This document shows positions 6,672 to 11,925 of a stretch of 11,925 nt of DNA, one piece after another; the stretch's first letter is position 1; every line of letters begins with the position of its first letter. The notes beneath the pieces are model-generated. The model searched no databases, was not told the origin of the DNA, and was given only the letters and a program-made list of their open reading frames with translations. This stretch comes from DASXTK01 sp036505485 (GTDB lineage: Bacteria > Actinomycetota > Acidimicrobiia > Acidimicrobiales > VFJN01): positions 1 to 11,925 of the forward strand of contig DASXTK010000423.1 in the NCBI GenBank assembly GCA_036505485.1. Reading direction: 5' to 3'. The position numbers and the translations under genes were made by a program.

Positions 6672-6727
6672 CACCCGCCGCTAGGGTGGCAGGACCCAGG
6701 GGCAGGACACAGGAGGAGCGGCTCGGC

Positions 6728-6916
6728 ATGATCGTCTGCCACTGCGAGGTCGTGAGCGACCGATGCGTGCGGTCTGCGGTTGCTGCCGGTGCCGTGAGCA
6801 TCGACGAGGTCGGCCAGCACTGCGCGGCTGGCACGCAGTGCGGTGGGTGCCGACCTAGTATCGCGGCCCTGCTCGCCGCGCTCTTGGACAATGATCAGGA
6901 GCAGTCCGCGGCCTGA
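6728..6916 (+). CDS. bfd: Bacterioferritin-associated ferredoxin (BFD-like [2Fe-2S] protein)
   Basis: 62-aa protein starting MIVCHCEVVSD. The four cysteines that bind the [2Fe-2S] cluster in the BFD family are visible as C-x-C (C4, C6) and C-x2-C (in TQCGGC), on the expected short helical scaffold. In bacteria with Bfr, Bfd docks on the haem and supplies electrons that reduce the ferric core, releasing iron. ATG 6728 was chosen because the cluster motif starts right there and a purine-rich AGGAGGAG lies at 6711-6718, 9-11 nt upstream; the upstream in-frame GTG would add an unlikely arginine-rich tail. It lies 22 nt before bfr, so the two are surely one operon. Confidence 0.93.
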   Translation: MIVCHCEVVSDRCVRSAVAAGAVSIDEVGQHCAAGTQCGGCRPSIAALLAALLDNDQEQSAA

Positions 6917-6938
6917 CCCTCCAGGAGATGCTCCCCCC

Positions 6939-7409
6939 ATGCAAGGCCAGCCCGAGATCATTGACCTGCTGAACGACGTCCTGACCGCCGAGTTGACCGC
7001 GGTCAACCAGTACTTCGGGCACGCCAAGATGCAGGCCAACTGGGGATACGAGCATCTGGCCGAGCACACCAAGGACGAGTCGGTCGACGAGATGCGGCAC
7101 GCCGACGAGGTGATCGAGCGCATCCTGTACCTCGACGGGACGCCCAACCTGCAGCGCCTCGGCTCCGTCCGCCTCGGGGAGAACCCGGTCGAGCAGCTAC
7201 GGCTGGACCTCGACCTCGAGCGCGAGGCCATCATCCGGTTCAACGCCGGCATCGCCAAAGCCGTCGAGCTGAGCGACAACGGCACCCGGGAGATGCTGGC
7301 CAAGATGCTGGTGTCCGAGGAGGAGCACGCCGACTGGCTGGAGTCCCAGCTCTCGCTGGTGGACCAGGTGGGCGAGCAGATGTACCTCAGCCAGCAGATC
7401 CGCGACTAG
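6939..7409 (+). CDS. bfr: Bacterioferritin (haem-containing ferritin)
   Basis: 156-aa subunit of the 24-mer iron-storage cage, normal length for the family (about 158). All key residues fall at the E. coli Bfr numbering: ferroxidase-centre ligands E18, E51, H54, E94, E127 and H130, core-entry Y25, and the haem-axial M52 in DEMRHADEVIERILYLDG. It should therefore oxidise and store iron and bind haem between subunit pairs. The ATG at 6939 is preceded by AGGAG (6923-6927), 11 nt away; an intervening ATG at 6928 is out of frame. Encoded just after bfd, and tail-to-tail with mscL, whose last codons overlap bfr by 23 bp. Confidence 0.97.
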   Translation: MQGQPEIIDLLNDVLTAELTAVNQYFGHAKMQANWGYEHLAEHTKDESVDEMRHADEVIERILYLDGTPNLQRLGSVRLGENPVEQLRLDLDLEREAIIRFNAGIAKAVELSDNGTREMLAKMLVSEEEHADWLESQLSLVDQVGEQMYLSQQIRD

Positions 7410-7788
7410 TCCCGGACCCGGACCGCAGCAGATCCCGGATCTCGGTCAGCAGGATCACCTCGTCGGACAACGCCTCTTCTTCGACTACTCCCCGACGCCG
7501 ACGCTCGGCCAGCACGTTCATCGGCTTGACGATGAGGAAGAACACCGCGGCGGCGACGAACAGGAACTGCAGCGCGGCGTTGACCACCAGCCCATAGCGG
7601 AACTCGCTGCTGTTCAGCGTGAAGGTCATCTTGCTGTAGTCCTTGCCGAAGATCATCCCGATCAACGGTGTGATCAGCCCCGACACCAGCGCGTCGACGA
7701 TCTTGGCGAACGCGGCTCCGATGATGACCGCGACCGCCAGGTCGATCACGTTCCCCCGGGAGATGAACTCCTTGAACTCCTTCAGCAC
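7387..7788 (-). CDS. mscL: Large-conductance mechanosensitive channel MscL
   Basis: 133-aa inner-membrane channel that opens as a homopentamer under membrane tension and releases solutes during osmotic down-shock. The N-terminal amphipathic helix and TM1 read LKEFKEFISRGNVIDLAVAV; the pore-constriction residues L17 and V21 match the numbering of the M. tuberculosis protein. TM2 is at about 67-87 (LVVNAALQFLFVAAAVFFLIV), followed by the family's KPMN and a basic then acidic cytoplasmic helix. The start is GTG at 7788, supported by GGAGG 7 nt upstream; an ATG between the two is out of frame. The C-terminal codons overlap the end of bfr on the other strand (7387-7409). It is divergent from the SDR gene, 64 bp away. 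Confidence 0.97.
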   Translation of the reverse strand: MLKEFKEFISRGNVIDLAVAVIIGAAFAKIVDALVSGLITPLIGMIFGKDYSKMTFTLNSSEFRYGLVVNAALQFLFVAAAVFFLIVKPMNVLAERRRRGVVEEEALSDEVILLTEIRDLLRSGSGTSRGSAG

Positions 7789-7852
7789 GGCATAGCCTCC
7801 TCGTCGCTGCCCCACCCACGGCGGCACCGTACTCAACGGAGGCGAGGCGTCC

Positions 7853-8755
7853 ATGCAAGTAGCCATCAGCGGCGCGAGCGGTCTGATCGGCAGCGCGCTG
7901 GCCGAGTCGCTGCGAGCCGATGACCATGTGGTCCGGCCGCTGGTGCGGGCCGACAGCGCGGACCCCCAAGCCATCCGCTGGGATCCGATGGCGGGAACCA
8001 TCGATGCCGCCTCGCTCGAGGGCGTCGACGCCGTGGTCCATCTCGCCGGGGCCGGGATAGGCGATCACCGCTGGACGGCGGCCTACAAACAGACCCTCCT
8101 CGAGAGCCGCACCAAGGGCACCGGCCTGATCGCCCGCACGCTGGCGGAGCTGGACCAACCGCCCCGGGTCTTCATCTGCGGATCCGCGGTGGGGTTCTAC
8201 GGAGACGCCGGCGACCAGGTCGTCAACGAGAGCTCCCCGGCCGGCGAGGGGTTCCTGGCCGACGTGGTGGTGGCTTGGGAGCAGGCCGCCGCACCCGCCC
8301 AGGCCGCCGGCATCCGCACGGTCCTCGCCCGCAGCGGCATCGTCCTGACCCGGCGCGGCGGCAGCCTGCGCAAGATGCTCCTGCTGTTCCGGCTGGGTCT
8401 CGGGGGACCGTTCGGCTCCGGCAAGCAGTGGATCAGCTGGATCACCCTCACAGACGAGATCGCCGCGTTGCGGTTGCTGATCGACCGGGAAGACATCGCC
8501 GGTCCGGTGAACCTGGCCGCCCCAGAAGCGGTCACCAACAAGGCGTTCAGCCGGGCGCTGGGACGAGCCCTGCACCGTCCGGCTGTGGTCCCGACCCCCC
8601 GTTTCGGACCGGCGCTCATCCTCGGCCGCGAGTTCGTCGACCAGGTACTCTTCGTCAGCCAAAGGGTCGAGCCGGCGGTGCTGATCAAAGCGGGCTACGA
8701 CTTCGTCCACCCGGACATCGACCGCGGAATGCAGGGGGCCCTGGTTGACCGATGA
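7853..8755 (+). CDS. NAD(P)-dependent epimerase, TIGR01777/YfcH family
   Basis: 300-aa atypical short-chain dehydrogenase. The nucleotide loop GASGLIG (G7, G10, G13) is at the N-terminus; later blocks typical of TIGR01777 are visible: VVHLAGAGIGDHRW, the SAVGFYGD segment (many relatives have VGYYG), the ARSGIVL block and the SWITLTDEIAAL motif. The C-terminal part (about 225-295, APEAVTNKAFSRALGRALHR onward) is the DUF1731 domain of this family. The substrate is unknown for nearly all bacterial members. GGAGG at 7838-7842 and GAGG at 7844-7847 support the ATG at 7853. Its last 11 nt overlap the next gene, so the two form an operon. Nothing looks broken. Confidence 0.92.
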   Translation: MQVAISGASGLIGSALAESLRADDHVVRPLVRADSADPQAIRWDPMAGTIDAASLEGVDAVVHLAGAGIGDHRWTAAYKQTLLESRTKGTGLIARTLAELDQPPRVFICGSAVGFYGDAGDQVVNESSPAGEGFLADVVVAWEQAAAPAQAAGIRTVLARSGIVLTRRGGSLRKMLLLFRLGLGGPFGSGKQWISWITLTDEIAALRLLIDREDIAGPVNLAAPEAVTNKAFSRALGRALHRPAVVPTPRFGPALILGREFVDQVLFVSQRVEPAVLIKAGYDFVHPDIDRGMQGALVDR

Positions 8756-9377
8756 GAACCGAGTTGTCGTGACCCGGCCCGGGATCGCGGCGTTCGACTT
8801 CGACGGCACGCTGGCCCGGCGGGACACGTTCATACCGTTCCTCGGCCGAGCCTGCGGCTGGCATCGGGTGGCGCTGGCCGGCCTGTCCGCGGTGCGTTAC
8901 ACCCGTGACCGGGACGAGCTGAAGGTGCGGATGGTCGGACAGTTGTTCCGGGGCTGGCCGGCCGAGCGGCTGCATCGCCACGGCCAGGACTACGCGACCA
9001 CGCTGACCGACCTGTTGCGGCCCGAGCTGGTGGAGCGGATCGAGTGGCACAAGTCCGAGGGCCATGCCGTGGTCCTGGTCTCCGCCGGGTTGGGGGTCTA
9101 CCTGCGGCCGGTGGCGGCCACGCTGGGGCTCGACGACGTGCTCGGGGTGGAGCTGGTGTCCGACGACACGGGCCGGCTCACCGGTGCGGTGCACGGCGAC
9201 ATCAACAACCGGGGGCCCCAGAAGGTGGCGCGCCTGCGGGCCTGGCTGGACGAGCGCTTCGGTGTCGACACCGCGGTCGAGCTGTGGGCCTATGGCGACT
9301 CGTCAGGCGACGAGGAGCTGCTCGCGTCTGCCGACCACCCCACCTGGGTCGGCCGGCGGGCGACGCCTACTCCTTGA
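8745..9377 (+). CDS. HAD-superfamily IB hydrolase (SerB-like phosphatase)
   Basis: 210-aa haloacid-dehalogenase-type phosphatase. Motif I is DFDGT with nucleophile D18 and acid/base D20; motif II is VLVSAG (S113); motif III is K160 in GPQKVARL; motif IV is YGDSSGDEELL (D185, D189) binding Mg2+. The helical cap lies between motifs I and II (about 30-100). This layout is subfamily IB (TIGR01490), close to phosphoserine phosphatase, but the substrate cannot be read from sequence. The start is TTG at 8745, inside the end of the epimerase gene, supported by the purine run AGGGGG (8733-8738) 6 nt upstream; GTG at 8769 is an alternative that keeps all motifs. Its 3' end overlaps the DUF4012 gene tail-to-tail by 11 bp. 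Confidence 0.9.
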   Translation: MTDENRVVVTRPGIAAFDFDGTLARRDTFIPFLGRACGWHRVALAGLSAVRYTRDRDELKVRMVGQLFRGWPAERLHRHGQDYATTLTDLLRPELVERIEWHKSEGHAVVLVSAGLGVYLRPVAATLGLDDVLGVELVSDDTGRLTGAVHGDINNRGPQKVARLRAWLDERFGVDTAVELWAYGDSSGDEELLASADHPTWVGRRATPTP

Positions 9378-11721
9378 GGATGGCGCCCACGTTGACCGGC
9401 TCGGTCAGCGGACCGGCCCACCGCAGCGTGCGACCGTCCTTCACCACGCCCTTGCCGTCGACGGTGATCTCCCGGTCTCCGGCGATGGTCAGGCTGACCT
9501 CGACGTCGTCGGGGAACTGGGGCATGGGCTGGGGCTGCACCCCGATCGAGTAGAGCCCCGGCGTCCACACGCCGGACACGTCCAACTCGATGGTCACGGT
9601 GGCGCCCGGCGCGAGGTCCACGAAGGTCGAGTACACCTTCCGCCCCAGCTCGTGGCCGGCTTCCATCCCGGCGGGCTGGCCGTCGATCAGCGCCCCGTCG
9701 ACGTCATACGGGGTGTAGATCGAGACGAACGACTGGTTGGTGCCGGTGGGCAGACGCTTGCCGTTGCCGATGAAGTAGTCGGGGAGGCCCTCGGCCGGCG
9801 AGTTGTTGGTCAGGGTGGCGACGATCTTCCCGCTGACGGTGCCGGTCGAGGGATCCCAGGTCGCGTCGTAGTGCATCGAACGCTGCAGGAAGTAGTCGAT
9901 CTTGTTCCCGGCGGTGTTCGAGGTCACCAGCGAGGCGAAGTCGTTGCCGTTCCCCCCGAAGCGGCCGGACAAGCCGATGGAGTCCAGATAGCCGACCTCG
10001 TCGGGATCGAAGGTGATGAACTGGATGTGGCCGCCGTCGACCACCGGTCCCAGGATGTCGATCACCTTGCGGGGAGCGGGGATCTCGGCCTCGCTGGTCA
10101 GCCGGTCGAACGTCACGTCGGCGATGTCGCCCAGGAAGTCGACCCGCTCGGCTCGGTCCACGAAGTTGACGTACTGGTCGTAGAGCAGGAACTGCTCGGC
10201 GTTGTTGGCGTCGAGCTTCCCGTCGAAGGCCCCGGGGTCCTCGAGGTCGTTGGCCCGGATCGGCTTGATGAAGTTCATCAGCGCGGCCAGGCCCTTGGGA
10301 TCGACCGTGAGCACCCCGTCGATGGGCACGCCGCTGGACTGCGGATAAAGCTCCTGCGCCACCAGGGCGATGGTGGGCAGATCGGGCGACATGGTCATGT
10401 TGCGCCACGAGGCGAACGGTTCGAACCGGCCGTAGCGCGTCTTGTAGTCGTCCAACGCCGGGTTGGCCACGACCCGCTCGTCGCCCGGTGTGCCCTCGCG
10501 GTCAAGCTCGCTGATGCGGCCGGAGCGCACCTTCGACACCTTCCCGTTCTCGGCATACAGCTCGACGAAGTTGCCAGGGAACCCGGTTCGCCCCCGGGCC
10601 TCGTCGGGGGTCGTGAACAGGACGAGATAACGGCGGGGCACGCCATCACCCCCCAGCAGGCTCTTGGAGACCTTCAGCGCAGCCACGGCGTTCTGCACGT
10701 CGGGGAGGCCGTCGTCCAGCTGGTGGTCGAGCTCGTCCATCTTCGAGCCGATGAAGTCGACCAGCCAGGGCGAACGGACGTCGTTCACCGCGGTCTGGGC
10801 ATCTTTCAGGGCGGTGCCGACATCCTCCATCGGCTGGATCATGCTGCCGAGGACCTCGGGGTCCAGTCGGCCCTGGCGGAACTGCAAGGCGTCGAGATCG
10901 GCGGAGGTGGCGGCCAGCGCCGACACCCGGGCCACATCGCTGGCCTTGTCCGACAGGTGCTCGACCGCCCGCAGGTTCTGGCCCACGAAGGGCAGGACCC
11001 GGGCTGGCTGGACGAACCAGCTGCTCAATGTGCTCTCGGCCGAGCTGAGATGACGGGATGCCTCGGTGAACCGCAGCGCGGTCTGGTCGTCGTCGGCATC
11101 GCGGGCCGCCACCACGCCCTCATCGATCTGATCCATGCCGGTGTTGAGATCGTCGTAGACGGTGTAGATGCCCACGAGCAGGCCGATCCCCATGAGCGCC
11201 AGCGGCACGCTCGCTATCAGGGCCACCTTGCGGGTCTTGCGGCGGACATAGCGCGGCGCCAGCCGATAGCCGGAGCGGATCACCGGCCACGCGGCCAGCG
11301 CAGTCAGCAGTGCGGTGAAGCCGTGGAACCCGACGGTGTCGGTGCGCATCAGCGCCGCCATGCCCAGACCGGCGACCAGGGCGCCCCGGGCCCGGGTCCG
11401 ACTGTCGGTCACCACCGAGAGGACACCGATGGCGATGGCCGCCGCGGCCAGTCCGAGAGACACGTTGTCGGCGGCGACTGCCGCCCCTACTCCGGCGGGA
11501 ACGAACCAGGTCCAGCGGCGTCCCCACCCGGCGAAATAGGCCACGACCGCGGCCAGCGCGGCCACGTAGACGTGGTCCAGGTACGTGATTCCCGTGGGCG
11601 CGGCATCGGAGACCACGGCGGACAGGAACGCGGTAGCCCCAACGGTTGCTGTGAAGGTTGCATTGCGGGCCCGCCTGGTGTGAAGGATCTCGAGGCGGCG
11701 GCCGGCTACGGCGACACCCAT
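9367..11721 (-). CDS. Multi-TM DUF4012 domain protein
   Basis: 784-aa membrane protein. Residues about 22-150 hold some six apolar segments, then a basic cytoplasmic stretch (RYVRRKTRK, 157-165) and a last TM at about 166-188. From about 190 to 345 it is mostly helical and charged; the DUF4012 core follows (about 345-600), recognisable by VPRRYLVLFTTPDEARGRTG and GFPGNF at 380-385, the family's usual GGF-GN region. The C-terminus (about 600-784) looks like beta-rich extracytoplasmic domains. DUF4012 proteins occur in Gram-positive bacteria, often near exopolysaccharide or envelope-glycan genes; their activity is not established to my knowledge. ATG 11721 was chosen because the open frame upstream is arginine- and proline-rich and unlike protein. 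No ribosome site precedes it; TAGTCT lies 10 nt before the ATG and could be a -10. The final codons overlap the HAD gene (9367-9377). Confidence 0.85.
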   Translation of the reverse strand: MGVAVAGRRLEILHTRRARNATFTATVGATAFLSAVVSDAAPTGITYLDHVYVAALAAVVAYFAGWGRRWTWFVPAGVGAAVAADNVSLGLAAAAIAIGVLSVVTDSRTRARGALVAGLGMAALMRTDTVGFHGFTALLTALAAWPVIRSGYRLAPRYVRRKTRKVALIASVPLALMGIGLLVGIYTVYDDLNTGMDQIDEGVVAARDADDDQTALRFTEASRHLSSAESTLSSWFVQPARVLPFVGQNLRAVEHLSDKASDVARVSALAATSADLDALQFRQGRLDPEVLGSMIQPMEDVGTALKDAQTAVNDVRSPWLVDFIGSKMDELDHQLDDGLPDVQNAVAALKVSKSLLGGDGVPRRYLVLFTTPDEARGRTGFPGNFVELYAENGKVSKVRSGRISELDREGTPGDERVVANPALDDYKTRYGRFEPFASWRNMTMSPDLPTIALVAQELYPQSSGVPIDGVLTVDPKGLAALMNFIKPIRANDLEDPGAFDGKLDANNAEQFLLYDQYVNFVDRAERVDFLGDIADVTFDRLTSEAEIPAPRKVIDILGPVVDGGHIQFITFDPDEVGYLDSIGLSGRFGGNGNDFASLVTSNTAGNKIDYFLQRSMHYDATWDPSTGTVSGKIVATLTNNSPAEGLPDYFIGNGKRLPTGTNQSFVSIYTPYDVDGALIDGQPAGMEAGHELGRKVYSTFVDLAPGATVTIELDVSGVWTPGLYSIGVQPQPMPQFPDDVEVSLTIAGDREITVDGKGVVKDGRTLRWAGPLTEPVNVGAILKE

Positions 11722-11925
11722 GAAGCGGACAAGACTAGTGCACCAGGTCGCAGCTGCCCCAGACGCCTCCACCTGGTAATTGCCGCCAGCCTGCGGATGA
11801 CGCCGCTCGCTGCACCGCAGCGACACCCCCCGCCCGACCCCGCCCTGCCACCCTGTGCGGTGTCGGCTTCGCCGACGCTGTCTCGTTGGGCGGACCGCTG
11901 GGGGGTTCCTGCGTCGCCGCGGCAC
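11722..11925. other. Upstream region of the DUF4012 gene with inverted repeats, no confident gene
   Basis: 204 bp to the window edge. It contains ACCAGGT (11742-11748) with ACCTGGT (11771-11777), arms 22 nt apart; a 7-bp perfect hairpin TCGCTGC-ACC-GCAGCGA (11807-11823); and a 6-bp perfect hairpin GTCGGC-TTC-GCCGAC (11862-11876). Together they could be a structured leader or operator region for DUF4012, or the end of an upstream transcript. Frames are open here on both strands only because stops are rare at this G+C; their translations are Arg/Pro-rich. A plus-strand frame from about 11797 to the edge cannot be excluded as the start of a divergent gene. Confidence 0.4.

Noticed and set aside
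6615..6674. Longer start for the first RCK protein (20 extra residues)
   Set aside because: The Rossmann fold begins exactly at the 6614 ATG; the added residues overlap the divergent promoter region and have no family resemblance.
11742..11777. Small SRP RNA suggested by the CCAGGT and GCAGC words near the DUF4012 start
   Set aside because: The invariant GGAAGG-AGCAGC region of SRP RNA is missing in both orientations.
11722..11925. N-terminal extension of the DUF4012 protein to the window edge
   Set aside because: The extension starts with runs of arginine and is Pro/Arg/Gly-rich, spans inverted repeats, and is unlike the membrane domain that starts at 11721.

Overview
The window is high-GC DNA (roughly two thirds G+C by eye) with dense gene packing, GTG and TTG starts, and several 4-11 bp gene overlaps. 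The gene set fits a free-living, aerobic, high-GC actinobacterium: an actinobacterial-style pair of TrkA/RCK proteins, an AftB-like GT-C glycosyltransferase, MscL, haem-type bacterioferritin, and a DUF4012 membrane protein. I favour class Acidimicrobiia or a relative, but this is inference from protein style, as there is no rRNA or other marker. I see no rRNA, tRNA, CRISPR, transposase, integrase or phage gene.

Layout. (1) 1-1670, minus strand: a 30-codon single-TM micro-ORF (tentative), then dihydrolipoamide dehydrogenase (E3), whose stop overlaps the start of a lipoyl-domain E2 acyltransferase that runs off the left edge. This is part of a 2-oxoacid dehydrogenase operon. (2) 1694-4969, plus strand: a class-C-beta-lactamase-like serine hydrolase with two altered active-site motifs, then a 606-residue AftB-like GT-C membrane glycosyltransferase. 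(3) 4970-5268: a 299-bp gap between convergent genes, with no gene visible but two near-adjacent long hairpins that share an almost identical 15-nt core. (4) 5269-6614, minus: two RCK (TrkA/CeoB-CeoC-like) potassium-uptake regulators overlapping by GTGA. (5) 6615-7409, plus: a divergent promoter region, then bfd (bacterioferritin-associated ferredoxin) and bfr (bacterioferritin), an iron store and release pair. (6) 7387-7788, minus: mscL, its end overlapping the end of bfr by 23 bp. (7) 7853-9377, plus: a TIGR01777-type SDR epimerase and a HAD-IB phosphatase overlapping by 11 bp. (8) 9367-11721, minus: a large multi-TM DUF4012 protein overlapping the HAD gene tail to tail by 11 bp, with a roughly 200-bp upstream stretch rich in inverted repeats.

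The window is mostly core metabolism and homeostasis: 2-oxoacid oxidation, potassium and osmotic control (RCK pair plus MscL), iron storage, and envelope glycan functions (GT-C enzyme, perhaps DUF4012). I see no convincing new multi-gene system. The parts most worth a second look are the paired hairpins at 5166-5258, the atypical serine hydrolase, the micro-ORF beside lpd, and the DUF4012 protein with its leader.
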